A DNA stretch of 47,230 nucleotides from the NCBI GenBank assembly GCA_900544225.1, contig UQUD01000004.1, forward strand, positions 1 through 47,230. The letters are read 5' to 3'. Position numbers and translations under genes: made by a program. Positions within the stretch are counted from its first letter, which is position 1. Every line of letters starts with the position of its first letter. A model generated the notes under the pieces. It made no database searches. It was not told the DNA's origin and was given only the letters and a program-made list of their open reading frames with translations. This stretch comes from an uncultured Collinsella sp. GTDB lineage: Bacteria > Actinomycetota > Coriobacteriia > Coriobacteriales > Coriobacteriaceae. Positions 25,448-33,864 of this stretch are shown piece by piece.

Positions 25448-26590
25448 CTAGCGTATCTGGGCGCCGGCTTTCTTTTTCTCGGCCTTGACGCGGTAGAGTT
25501 CCGCGTCGGCAGCGCGAAGCAAGTCTTGCCAGGTATCGACGCCATCACCAACCCGTGCGTAGCCGATGGACATCCGCAACAGATACGGAACCTCGGCGCG
25601 CGCGAGCTCGTCGTTAATCGCCGAACACAGATCTATGATGTCCTGTTCCGCTGCTGCCTTTTGGAGCACCACGAACTCATCGCCACCATAACGTGCAATA
25701 AAGCCACCAGACGCCGAGCAGACTTCTTTGAGCGCAGCGGATATGACCTGAAGAGCGTGGTCGCCCTCCACATGCCCATAGCGATCGTTAATCTGCTTAA
25801 AGCCGTCGGCGTCCATCATGAGCAGATACACATCTTCGGCCTGATCCACATTTGAGAAGAGCGACAGCATATAGGTCTCAAAACGGTTGCGATTGTTGAG
25901 GCCAGTCAACGGGTCGGTCGAGATGAGTTGCTCCTGGCAGATAATGTAGAGCAGCAACATGCTAATCATTATGCCGACACAAAGGCCAGGCACCGAGTAT
26001 ACGATCTGAAAGGTACCGCCCACCAGGGCCGGAATGGCGAAAAATGCCAAGGTTCGATAGATAGCCTTCGTCTGCAGGCTCTCGACCCTGCGAGATTGCA
26101 CAAACGCATGCAGGGACGTATGTATAACGTAACAGTAGCTGACAATGGGCTGGATCATATAGGCAAAGCCGCGACGATACACGCCCTGCGAATCGATATA
26201 GAACAAGGCGTGCGTCCAGTAACTGGTAAAAGCCAGCACGACCACCAGAGCCGTAGGCAACGTTACAAGCACCACCCTATAGCGCGAGGTCACAAGGCGA
26301 GAGCCCTGCATCGTCTCGGAATAGATAAACCAAATGAGACACGCGATGGCAAAGAGCGAAAACGAAACCGCGTTGGAAATCCAGTTGGCAGCAATACCCA
26401 ACGTGCCGTCCGCACCATCCGAAAGCGTCCAGATCATATCGAATAATATGTACGCGGCAGAGGTGTAGTCAAGCATGCTAAACAATAGCTGCAGGGTGCT
26501 CGAGAACAAGGAGCGACGACTTCGCGCGGCAAGCCCGATAAGAACAATCATGCATAGCAGGAATATCTCAATCTTGAGTGCCTTAACCAC
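25448..26590 (-). CDS. membrane-bound diguanylate cyclase (GGDEF)
   Basis: A 380-residue protein with six to seven hydrophobic spans in the first 215 residues and a C-terminal GGDEF domain that makes cyclic di-GMP from two GTP. TDPLTGLNNRNRFE opens the domain, DADGFKQIND provides the metal site, and ARYGGDEF is the active site near residue 300. The position of the product-inhibition RxxD motif reads ASGG, so feedback inhibition through the I-site is probably absent. The GTG start at 26590 is preferred because AAGGGA lies 9 nt upstream; a TTG at 26608 is also in frame. No effector or EAL-domain partner is visible in the window. Confidence 0.9.
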   Translation of the reverse strand: MVKALKIEIFLLCMIVLIGLAARSRRSLFSSTLQLLFSMLDYTSAAYILFDMIWTLSDGADGTLGIAANWISNAVSFSLFAIACLIWFIYSETMQGSRLVTSRYRVVLVTLPTALVVVLAFTSYWTHALFYIDSQGVYRRGFAYMIQPIVSYCYVIHTSLHAFVQSRRVESLQTKAIYRTLAFFAIPALVGGTFQIVYSVPGLCVGIMISMLLLYIICQEQLISTDPLTGLNNRNRFETYMLSLFSNVDQAEDVYLLMMDADGFKQINDRYGHVEGDHALQVISAALKEVCSASGGFIARYGGDEFVVLQKAAAEQDIIDLCSAINDELARAEVPYLLRMSIGYARVGDGVDTWQDLLRAADAELYRVKAEKKKAGAQIR

Positions 26591-26654
26591 TAGACGCCAT
26601 CCCTTCAATATCCGAATGGTCAGAATCGCCCAATTCGAATCAGGGCAATAAACA

Positions 26655-26681
26655 CCCCTTTACTCCGCAGGGGTAAAGGGG
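26655..26681 (-). terminator. CCCCTTTAC hairpin between kdgT and GGDEF gene
   Basis: Perfect 9-bp inverted repeat (26655-26663 and 26673-26681) with a 9-nt loop, followed on the minus strand by TGTTTATT. It is either a second terminator after kdgT or an operator in the GGDEF promoter region; a TATGAT (26682-26687, minus) lies immediately upstream of it. Confidence 0.4.
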
Positions 26682-26691
26682 ATCATAGCAA

Positions 26692-26733
26692 AGCGCCCGA
26701 ACATCACTGCAAAACAGTTTCTGTTCGGGCGCT
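26692..26733 (-). terminator. hairpin terminator after kdgT-like gene
   Basis: 12-bp perfect stem (26692-26703 and 26722-26733, core AGCGCCCGAACA) whose loop contains a small ACTG/CAGT stem. It lies 46 nt after the permease stop. The following T tract is weak (TTTGC). Confidence 0.55.
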
Positions 26734-26779
26734 CGGACGGCGCGAATTGCACGCCGGAATCAATTATCGGTAACGGCCG

Positions 26780-27802
26780 TTACTCGCCATCGATGTCGGT
26801 CGCGACGGCCTCCTCGATGGCCTCGACACCGGCAGGCGACAGGTCCTCCTTGCCCTGGCAGAACTTCTTGTCGACCCAGCCGGTCAGAATCGGAGCCATG
26901 ATTGCCGTGATGATAACGGCAGTGGCGATCTGGGCGTACGCGGTGGGCGCAAGCTCGGCGTAGCGCGGCGCGACCTCGGCGAGAGCAACCGGCGTGGTCA
27001 TAGCCGTGCCGGCGATGGTGGAACAAGCCACGGCAGCCTTGCCGTTACCACCGCACAGGCGCTCGAACGCAAAGGTGATGGGACCGACGACAAACAGCGT
27101 GACAAGGCCCAGCAAGATGCCGGAAATACCACCGGCGATGAAGCTCGAAAGGCTCATGGACGCACCGAGCTGAAAACCAATTACAGCGATCGCGGGATTG
27201 GCGCCGGGAACCAGCAGGTTCTTGATAAACGGGAACAGGTTGCCCAGAACCATGCCGATAACGAGCGGCAAAATGGAGCCGATGATAGTACCGACAGGGA
27301 TGTTGGCAAGACCCGAAACACCAAGGATGATCATCGTGACGGCGGGGCCGGCCGTAAAGAACAGGATACCGACGGCGCCCTGCTCGGACTCATCGCCGAA
27401 CTCACCCATGATGCCCGTATAGAGCGCCATGTTGCAAAACGTGATGCCGCCGATGATAGACACGGAGCTCAGACCCAGGAAGTTGTCGTTAAAGAAATAT
27501 GCCACGCCTAGGCCGAGAGCCGCTGCGACGACCAGCTTGGGAATCAGCACGACGATACCGGTCTTGATGGCGCCCGGCGTGGACTTAAAGCTGATGCCGG
27601 CGCCCACGAACAGCAGGATCGCGGCGACGATGGTATTGGAGCCACCGCGGCAGGCAGCCGTAAAGAAGCCGCCGATCTCAAAAACCTGCGGGCAGAAGGT
27701 GTTGAGCAAAAGACCGACGATCATCGGATAGATCATGATGTCGCCCGGGATGCGCGGAACCTTGAATTTCTTTTGCTCGTTGGCAGTCGCTTCCTGTGCC
27801 AT
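26780..27802 (-). CDS. kdgT: KdgT-type 2-keto-3-deoxygluconate permease
   Basis: A 340-residue membrane protein with about ten hydrophobic spans matching the 2-keto-3-deoxygluconate permease family: VPRIPGDIMIYPMIVGLLLNT near the N-terminus, GGSNTIVAAILLFVGAGI, the GITFCNMALYTGIMGEFGDESEQGA region, and STIAGTAMTTPVALAEVAP near the C-terminus. The family imports ketodeoxygluconate, a pectin or uronate breakdown product, with protons. No uronate-pathway gene is nearby, so a different carboxylate substrate is possible. The ATG at 27802 with GGGGG upstream is preferred over the frame opening at 27832. Single-gene unit. Confidence 0.88.
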   Translation of the reverse strand: MAQEATANEQKKFKVPRIPGDIMIYPMIVGLLLNTFCPQVFEIGGFFTAACRGGSNTIVAAILLFVGAGISFKSTPGAIKTGIVVLIPKLVVAAALGLGVAYFFNDNFLGLSSVSIIGGITFCNMALYTGIMGEFGDESEQGAVGILFFTAGPAVTMIILGVSGLANIPVGTIIGSILPLVIGMVLGNLFPFIKNLLVPGANPAIAVIGFQLGASMSLSSFIAGGISGILLGLVTLFVVGPITFAFERLCGGNGKAAVACSTIAGTAMTTPVALAEVAPRYAELAPTAYAQIATAVIITAIMAPILTGWVDKKFCQGKEDLSPAGVEAIEEAVATDIDGE

Positions 27803-27952
27803 GAAACCCCCATTTCCGCTGACGCGGAACAAAAGCCCACGTCATGCTTTGCTACAGTAAAGTTTGACCATGGTACCAGAAGAAATAGACCAGCTCGGTG
27901 AAAAATTCGACAAGTTGGGATGGAACGAGATTCGGCGCCCGCGACGCCACCC

Positions 27953-28276
27953 CTATATAAGGCTCAAGACGATATAGAGTACGATGCCCGAGACGCAGCA
28001 CCACAGCATCGATTTTGTCTTGACCGCCACGACCACGACGCCGGCGGCCGCAATCCAGGGAACCAAGGCAGGCCAGAGTCCCGCGTCGAACGCGCCGGGG
28101 CTCACCAAGTCGTTGGCGACCAGCGCGGCAAAGGCAGCGGGCGGGATATAGCCCAGGGCCTCGGTAATACGGGGCGACAGGGTCCGCCCGCGCAAGGCGA
28201 ACGCCGGCGCGATGCGAAAGAACGCGATAGCAGCCCACGACGACAGCCACAGAACCAAGAACTCGTTAACGGGCAT
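27953..28276 (-). CDS. azlD: AzlD branched-chain amino-acid export subunit
   Basis: A 107-residue protein with four hydrophobic spans, typical of AzlD: WLSSWAAIAFFRIAPAFAL, then LGYIPPAAFAALVANDLV and a C-terminal membrane pair. AzlC and AzlD together form an exporter for branched-chain amino acids and analogues. The ATG overlaps the azlC stop by 11 nt and has AGAGGTG upstream, so translation is coupled. The 150 nt between its stop and the kdgT start show no clear terminator. Confidence 0.9.
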   Translation of the reverse strand: MPVNEFLVLWLSSWAAIAFFRIAPAFALRGRTLSPRITEALGYIPPAAFAALVANDLVSPGAFDAGLWPALVPWIAAAGVVVVAVKTKSMLWCCVSGIVLYIVLSLI

Positions 28277-28958
28277 CGCGGGCACCTCTTCCGTCAAATA
28301 CAGCATCGCACGCCAACGCAATGGCAATGCCGGCCACGACGCTTGCCGGCACGGCAATATTCGTGAGGCCCAAGAACTTGCATATGGCGACAGACACCGC
28401 AGCCATAACAGCAGCCACGACATTGCCGCGCGACAGCCGCTGCGAAAAGAGCAGGCAGATAAAGAGTGAGGTGCAGACAAAGGCTGCAATGGCGGTGGGA
28501 ACATCGACAACGGCGCCGACGATGGCGCCCGTCGTACACGAAACGCCCCATGTTGCGATAAGGATCACGTTGAGCACGAAGGACTCACGCGGGCCCCAAT
28601 CCTCCCCTTCAACCAACTTGGCAAGCGAGATGCCGTATGCCTCCTCGGTAAGTGTCGCGGCAACAGCCAGCGTCTGACACTTCGAGGCACCCGTCAGATG
28701 CGGCGCGATCGATGCCGAGTAAAGCGCAAAACGCGAGGAGACGGCGGCGACGCTCGCGACGATCGATGCTGCAGGCACACCCGCCAGCCACAGGTTGCAG
28801 ATCATAAACTGCCCGCTGCCCGTCACAAACGTGCTGCTCAGAGCAAAGACCATCCAGGGCTCCATTCCCGTCTGCCCCATGATCATTCCGCACGGCGCGC
28901 CTATTGCAACATAGGTAAGCATCACCGGCCAGACGGTTCTAACGATTTTGAGCACCAT
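28266..28958 (-). CDS. azlC: AzlC branched-chain amino-acid exporter
   Basis: A 230-residue integral membrane protein with about six spans; it has the AzlC hallmarks PCGMIMGQTGMEPW, FVTGSGQFMI and SSRFALYSASIAPHL, then LTEEAYGISL. The ATG at 28958 is chosen because GGTGAGAAG lies just upstream; the frame is open to 29027. It forms an operon with azlD and is divergent from the HD gene. Together with the liv importer at 10.5-16.9 kb the window holds both uptake and export systems for branched-chain amino acids. Confidence 0.92.
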   Translation of the reverse strand: MVLKIVRTVWPVMLTYVAIGAPCGMIMGQTGMEPWMVFALSSTFVTGSGQFMICNLWLAGVPAASIVASVAAVSSRFALYSASIAPHLTGASKCQTLAVAATLTEEAYGISLAKLVEGEDWGPRESFVLNVILIATWGVSCTTGAIVGAVVDVPTAIAAFVCTSLFICLLFSQRLSRGNVVAAVMAAVSVAICKFLGLTNIAVPASVVAGIAIALACDAVFDGRGARDAR

Positions 28959-29038
28959 ACGCTTCTCACCCTGACAAGGTCTCCGAGCCGCATGTAGCGA
29001 TACGGCAGAATCATCATCCGGCAGCAACCGAGTTCACC

Positions 29039-29050
29039 TACAATTGCCAC
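29039..29050 (+). promoter_or_regulatory. putative -10 region of the HD gene
   Basis: TACAATTGCCAC, about 40 nt before the HD start. A nearly identical TACGATTGCCAC precedes the DUF554 gene at 37153. The first six bases match a -10 hexamer; no clear -35. Confidence 0.35.
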
Positions 29051-29084
29051 CGGATCGAAAGACACAACTTTTTAGGAAGTCATT

Positions 29085-29897
29085 ATGACAGCTATCGATC
29101 GAGACCGGGCGCGCGCGGCCTTCAAAAGCTACACCGATGCCTACGACGCCACCAACCCACGCATCGCGCTCAAAATCGAGCATACGTACCACGTGGCCGA
29201 GGCATGCGATGCCGTAGCGCGCGAGCAGGGCTGGTCGTCAGAAGATATTGACCTGGCATGGCTTTGCGGCCTGCTACACGATATGGGCCGCTTTGAGCAG
29301 CTGCGACGCTGGGACACCTTTAAGGACGCCGAGAGCATGAGCCATGCGGCGCTGGGCATCGAGGTCCTCTTTGGCGAGAATCCCGCCGATGCACCCGCCA
29401 CGACAAACATCCGTGACTTTATCGAAACCGGTGCGCATGACGAGCTCATCCGAGCGAGCATCGCCTATCACAGCGACTTTCGCCTGCCGGCACTACTCGA
29501 CGAGCGTACACGGTGCTTCTGCGATATCGTGCGCGATGGTGACAAGATCGACATTATGCGCACCATCGCCGACAGCACCGTCGACACCATCCTCAAGGTG
29601 GACGAGAAGACGTTTCTCGGCAGCCGTTTCTCGTCGCCGACACTTGCCGCCTTTGACGAGCACCGCTGCGTCGCACGCGATGAACGCAACGAGCCCGCAG
29701 ACTACCTGGTGGGACTCATCTGCTTTATGTTTGAGCTCGTCTATCCAGCAAGCCGCGCGCTGGCGCGCGAACAGGGCGATATCCACCGCCTGCTCGACGC
29801 GCCCTTTGGCATTACGCGGCCCTTTACCGACCCCGCCACGCAGGCGACTTGGAGCCGCCTTAAGGACGAGATGCGCGACTGGCTGGCGCGCGCCTAG
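29085..29897 (+). CDS. HD-domain phosphohydrolase
   Basis: A 270-residue cytosolic HD-superfamily protein. The metal ligands are visible in order: His in KIEHTYHV, HD in LLHDMGRFEQ and Asp in DGDKIDIM, spanning residues 31 to 161. HD proteins of this kind hydrolyse nucleotides or phosphoesters; the substrate is unknown. AGGAAG lies 5 nt before the ATG. Its 3' end overlaps the convergent etfA stop by 4 nt, leaving no room for a terminator between them. Confidence 0.82.
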   Translation: MTAIDRDRARAAFKSYTDAYDATNPRIALKIEHTYHVAEACDAVAREQGWSSEDIDLAWLCGLLHDMGRFEQLRRWDTFKDAESMSHAALGIEVLFGENPADAPATTNIRDFIETGAHDELIRASIAYHSDFRLPALLDERTRCFCDIVRDGDKIDIMRTIADSTVDTILKVDEKTFLGSRFSSPTLAAFDEHRCVARDERNEPADYLVGLICFMFELVYPASRALAREQGDIHRLLDAPFGITRPFTDPATQATWSRLKDEMRDWLARA

Positions 29898-31099
29898 CGC
29901 TCAAGCTGGGCCAGCAGTTCCTCGACGACCTCGACGGCATCGCCGACAACCTTGTACTGGGCAGCACCAAAGATGGGGGCATCCGGGTCCTCGTTGATGG
30001 CGATAATGCACTCTGCCCCACCGATGCCGGCAAGATGCTGGATGGCGCCCGAAACACCGATACTCACGAGAAGCTTGGGCGAAACCGATACGCCGGTCTG
30101 GCCAATCTGATGGCGATACTCCAACCAGCCGGCCTCCACGACAGGTCGCGTGCAACCAAGCTCGGCTCCCAGAGCCTCGGCGAGCCTTCGCATCAGGGGC
30201 AGATTCTTCTTGGAGCCAATGCCGCGGCCCACCACGACCAAGCGTTCGGCATCGGCGATCGAGGCCTGCTGCCTCCACTCCTCGGCGGGAATCGAGATCT
30301 CGACACGAGCCTTAGCATCATCCGCAAGCGATATCTGGGTGATCGTGCCGGAGCGGTCGTAGTCAAAGTCGGGCGCCTTAAAGATGCCGGGACGAACCGT
30401 TGCCATCTGGGGACGATGATTGGGGCAGACGATGGTGGCCATCAGGTTGCCGCCAAACGCCGGACGCGTCTGTTGCAGCAGTCCCGTCTCCGTATCCATC
30501 GAAAGTACGGTGCAGTCAGCCGTAAGGCCCGTCTGCAAGCGCACGGCAACGCCGGGTGCCAGTTCGCGGCCAAAAGCGGTCGCACCGTATAGGATGGCCT
30601 CGGGTTTGCGTTCGGCTACCAAATCGCAGATCAAGCGGGCGTAGACCTCCGCATCGTTTTGGCGCAGGCGCTCGTCGCGACAGGCCAGGACTTCGTCGGC
30701 GCCCGCGCAAACCAGATGCTCCAGGTCGCCGAGAGAACCCTCGGGACCCATACCGATCAGTGCCACCAGACGGCAGTCGCGAGCATCGGCAAGCTCGCGG
30801 CCCTTGCCCATAAGCTCATAGGCAACGGGAGTCACCGTATCGTGCTCGTCGGTCTGCGCGAATACCCAAATGTCTCGATATGCATCAAGGTCCACCGCAC
30901 CAGCGGCCTCGTCACGCTCGATCGAGATAGCGTTGACAGGGCAGGCGTCGACGCACCCACCGCATAGGATGCAGCCGTCGGTTACGCGGGCGCATCGGCT
31001 GGGTCGCTCGCCTTCCACTACGATGCCGCCCGAGGCACAGGCGCGAACGCAGCGACCGCAGCCGATACAGGCTTCGCTATCGATAATCAGTCCGCTCAT
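29894..31099 (-). CDS. etfA: electron-transfer flavoprotein alpha with N-terminal ferredoxin domain
   Basis: A 401-residue ETF alpha subunit with two [4Fe-4S] clusters added at the N-terminus: CIGCGRCVRAC (from residue 11) and CILCGGCVDACP (from residue 43). The ETF part follows from about residue 75, and the C-terminal FAD-binding domain has GRGIGSKKNLPLM and GQTGVSVSPKLLVSIGVSGA. The ferredoxin extension is the hallmark of ETFs in electron-bifurcating or -confurcating complexes such as LctC of Acetobacterium woodii (family knowledge). It starts directly at the etfB stop and is the last gene of the lctD-etfB-etfA operon. Confidence 0.93.
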   Translation of the reverse strand: MSGLIIDSEACIGCGRCVRACASGGIVVEGERPSRCARVTDGCILCGGCVDACPVNAISIERDEAAGAVDLDAYRDIWVFAQTDEHDTVTPVAYELMGKGRELADARDCRLVALIGMGPEGSLGDLEHLVCAGADEVLACRDERLRQNDAEVYARLICDLVAERKPEAILYGATAFGRELAPGVAVRLQTGLTADCTVLSMDTETGLLQQTRPAFGGNLMATIVCPNHRPQMATVRPGIFKAPDFDYDRSGTITQISLADDAKARVEISIPAEEWRQQASIADAERLVVVGRGIGSKKNLPLMRRLAEALGAELGCTRPVVEAGWLEYRHQIGQTGVSVSPKLLVSIGVSGAIQHLAGIGGAECIIAINEDPDAPIFGAAQYKVVGDAVEVVEELLAQLER

Positions 31100-31915
31100 C
31101 TATGCCATCCCCTCGATAATCTTGGCAAGCTTTGCCGCCTGCTCGGACGCCGTCCCCTCAACGGCCTCGCACGTTTGGTCACGGTCGGGCACAAACGAGC
31201 GCACGACCTGTGTCGGCGACCCGGCAAGACCGCAACGCGCGGGGTCGGCGTTCACGTCGGCGGCACTGACCACGCGCACGTCCGCCTCCTCCGCCGCGCG
31301 AATACCGGCAATACTCGGCATACGCAACTGGCCAATCTCCTTGGCAGTCGTCATCGCGCACGGCATCTCAAGATAGACCGTCTCCTCGCCGGCATCGCAA
31401 CCGTGAACGAGCGAAAGCGCACCGCACGTCGTAAAACCTGCGCTCTGCACGCAGCTCACATCGGTCACGCAGGGAATCTCAAAGGCGCCGGCAAGCTCGG
31501 GGCCAATCTGGGCCGTATCGCCATCCACCGCCATCTTGCCGCAGATGAGCAGGTCGAAGTCCTCGTCGAGCGCTTCGATGCCGCACTTGAGGGCATAGGT
31601 GGTTGCCAGGGTATCGGCGCCCGCAAAGGCTCGGTCGGTCAGCAGCAGCGCGTCGTCGGCGCCTCGAGCGATGCAGTCGCGCAGCAGCGATTCGGTCGCG
31701 GGGATGCCCATCGACACCACCGTCACGCGCACGTCCATGCCAAAGCCGATAAAGTCGTCCTTCAGCGCCAGCGCGCATTCCAAAGCGCTCGCATCAAAGG
31801 GATTAATGACCGCCTGCTTGCCATCGCGCACGATGGTATTGGTCTTGGGGTCCATCTTGACCTCGGTGCTGCCCGGCACGGCCTTGACGCACACCACCAT
31901 ATGGAAATCGCTCAT
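31100..31915 (-). CDS. etfB: electron-transfer flavoprotein beta subunit
   Basis: A 271-residue ETF beta subunit. It has the N-terminal VVCVKAVPGSTEVKMDP, the NPFDASALECAL segment, the nucleotide-binding LICGKMAVDGDTAQIGPELA and the conserved late segment LRMPSIAGI. In bifurcating ETFs the beta subunit binds the FAD that splits electrons. The ATG at 31915 has GGGGG 9 nt upstream; a GTG at 31921 lies too close to that site. It overlaps nothing but begins within the tail of the upstream dehydrogenase gene and abuts etfA. Confidence 0.93.
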   Translation of the reverse strand: MSDFHMVVCVKAVPGSTEVKMDPKTNTIVRDGKQAVINPFDASALECALALKDDFIGFGMDVRVTVVSMGIPATESLLRDCIARGADDALLLTDRAFAGADTLATTYALKCGIEALDEDFDLLICGKMAVDGDTAQIGPELAGAFEIPCVTDVSCVQSAGFTTCGALSLVHGCDAGEETVYLEMPCAMTTAKEIGQLRMPSIAGIRAAEEADVRVVSAADVNADPARCGLAGSPTQVVRSFVPDRDQTCEAVEGTASEQAAKLAKIIEGMA

Positions 31916-31917
31916 CT

Positions 31918-33519
31918 TCACGCGCCCCCTTTCTGGACGAGCTCATCCAAGAGCTTCTCCGAAAACAGGTTACCGCGACCCAGCTGCCCGGCAGGATCGA
32001 GCTGGAGCTTGAGCCGCGCCGACTCGACCATGGCCTCGTGACCGTACATCGTCTCCAAGAAGCCCGCCTTGATCTTGCCGACGCCGTGTTCTGCGGAGAC
32101 GGCACCGCCCATGGCCGTGACCTCGGAAGCCCACTGGGCAAAGAGTTCTCCGCCGCGGCGATAATCCTGTGCATCGCGCGGCAGAATGTTCACATGCAGA
32201 TGGTTGTTACCGATATGCCCCCAGGCGGCAGATTCAAGCCCACTTTCCGCCAGCGTGCGGCGATAGAGGGCGATAACATCGGCCAAGTGCGCGTTGGGCA
32301 CCGACATGTCCGAACCCAGTTTGGTGATGGTGGGATCCATGCGGCGGCGCTCGTCGATGAGCATGTTGACGCTCTCGGGCACCGCATGGCGGAAGAATCG
32401 CTGACACTCGCGATCGACCTCGGCGCGCGCGACCCATGTCGCATCGTCACTGCCGCCCGCAAGCTCCAGTACCCACCCCAAGTGATACAGCTCCTCAATC
32501 GCCTGGGCTTCGTCGTCGCAGTCGAGCTCCACGTAGACACAGACCTTGGCGTCTTTGTCGAGCGCAGGCAGCGAGGCAAACGCCGTCGACTGCTCGCGCT
32601 GGCGACGTAGAATATCCAGGGCGCCAGCATCGAAGTACTCGATGGCAGCCGCATGGGACAGGACGGGACGCACAGAATCGGTGAAGGACACGGCCTTGTC
32701 TTCGCTGTCGAAGAAGCAGCTCACGCCCCAAACGACCGCGGGTGCCACCTGCAGGGCAATCTCGAGCTCGGTGATAACGCCGATTGTGCCACACGCACCG
32801 ATAAACAGATCGATGGCATCCATATCGTCAGCAACGAAATAGCCCGAAGCATTTTTTGTCTTGGGCATGGTATAGCCGGGAAGATCGAGCTCGAGTGTAC
32901 GGCCCGCTGCCGTCACGAGCGACAGGTGGCGGCCCTGGGCAAAAGCCTCGCCGCGCCGAAGCTCAAGCAAATCGCCATCAGCCAGCACGACGTGGAGTCC
33001 CGTGATATGTGGGCGCATGGGGCCGTAGGCGTAGCTGCGGGCACCGGAGGCGTTACATGCCGCCATGCCGCCCAGACAGGCAGACGCCTCGGTGGGATCG
33101 GTGGGAAAAAACTGCTCGGGAGCCTCTTGGAACTCCTCGTAGGCCTCAAGCGATGCCTGGTCCCAACCAGCGGTCGGCAGCACCTTCTTGCTCAGCTGCT
33201 TGCGCAGCTCCGAGAGCACAACGCCCGGCTCCACGCGCAGCAGAAATTGGCCTTGTTCATCGCGGCGAAGGCCCAAATAGCGATTCATACGGGAAGTATT
33301 GAGGATATGCCCGCCGTGGGGCACGGCGCCGGCGGCAAGGCCGGTTCGGGCGCCCTGAACCGTTACCGGAACACGCTCGGCATGGAGCTTTTCCAAAATG
33401 GCACGGACCTCGTTTTCCGTTGTCGGAAACGAGATGCTCGAGGCCTCGCCCGATGCGCGAGATTCATCGCGGCCATACTCTTCGAACTCGTCGGTGAAGG
33501 GTTTGATGGTTGCAGACAC
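31918..33519 (-). CDS. lctD: FAD-linked D-lactate dehydrogenase-like oxidoreductase
   Basis: A 533-residue flavoprotein of the GlcD/D-LDH family. The N-terminal PCMH-type FAD domain shows GARTGLAAGAVPHGG and GGMAACNASGARSYAYGPMR. The C-terminal FAD-oxidase domain has GHIGNNHLHVNILP and SAEHGVGKIKAG, including the metal-binding histidines. On family grounds it could use D-lactate, glycolate or another 2-hydroxyacid. The adjacent etfB and ferredoxin-fused etfA make the electron-confurcating lactate dehydrogenase (LctD) reading most likely. The GTG start has GGGGGAG 5 nt upstream. It is the first gene of the operon. No lactate permease or racemase is visible next to it. Confidence 0.82.
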   Translation of the reverse strand: MSATIKPFTDEFEEYGRDESRASGEASSISFPTTENEVRAILEKLHAERVPVTVQGARTGLAAGAVPHGGHILNTSRMNRYLGLRRDEQGQFLLRVEPGVVLSELRKQLSKKVLPTAGWDQASLEAYEEFQEAPEQFFPTDPTEASACLGGMAACNASGARSYAYGPMRPHITGLHVVLADGDLLELRRGEAFAQGRHLSLVTAAGRTLELDLPGYTMPKTKNASGYFVADDMDAIDLFIGACGTIGVITELEIALQVAPAVVWGVSCFFDSEDKAVSFTDSVRPVLSHAAAIEYFDAGALDILRRQREQSTAFASLPALDKDAKVCVYVELDCDDEAQAIEELYHLGWVLELAGGSDDATWVARAEVDRECQRFFRHAVPESVNMLIDERRRMDPTITKLGSDMSVPNAHLADVIALYRRTLAESGLESAAWGHIGNNHLHVNILPRDAQDYRRGGELFAQWASEVTAMGGAVSAEHGVGKIKAGFLETMYGHEAMVESARLKLQLDPAGQLGRGNLFSEKLLDELVQKGGA

Positions 33520-33864
33520 GCGAACTCCCCCTTTAGCTAACTACAGTGTTTGCAGGGAGATGTTACCGCATCGTTTCGTCGACGTGTTCGAGACCGTCTC
33601 CATAATTGGCGTTTTTTACGTTCGTGCAATTCGGCGAGCGGCTAGATTTCCTCGGCAGACGATGCTTTTGACACATATGGCCCCGCCGTCGCCGACCGCG
33701 CGATTGTCGCTCGAAAAAAGTTGGAGTTTTTTTTGCCGCCTTTTACCTGCGGAGACGCCAATCCGTCAAGCATTTGGTCAGAAATTGGTCAAGTAGCGGC
33801 TGATAAGGTCGGCGTCGACAGCCAAAACCGATAGAAGTTTTGGCCCAGAAGCAGGGAGGTTCCC
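33520..33864. other. 345-nt divergent intergenic region
   Basis: No gene is recognised here. It holds an A6 tract and a T8 tract around GTTGGAG (about 33714-33734) and a direct repeat TTGGTCA-GAAA-TTGGTCA (about 33775-33792). It must contain promoters for lctD (minus) and for the envelope cassette (plus), but no convincing hexamer pair was identified. Confidence 0.5.

Noticed and set aside
26780..27802. Uronate/pectin utilisation locus around kdgT
   Set aside because: No kdgA, kdgK, uxu or regulator gene nearby; only the permease is present, so no pathway is claimed.
32653..33540. Plus-strand 295-residue frame opposite lctD
   Set aside because: Antisense shadow; lctD has full family motifs, GTG start with ribosome site and operon context.
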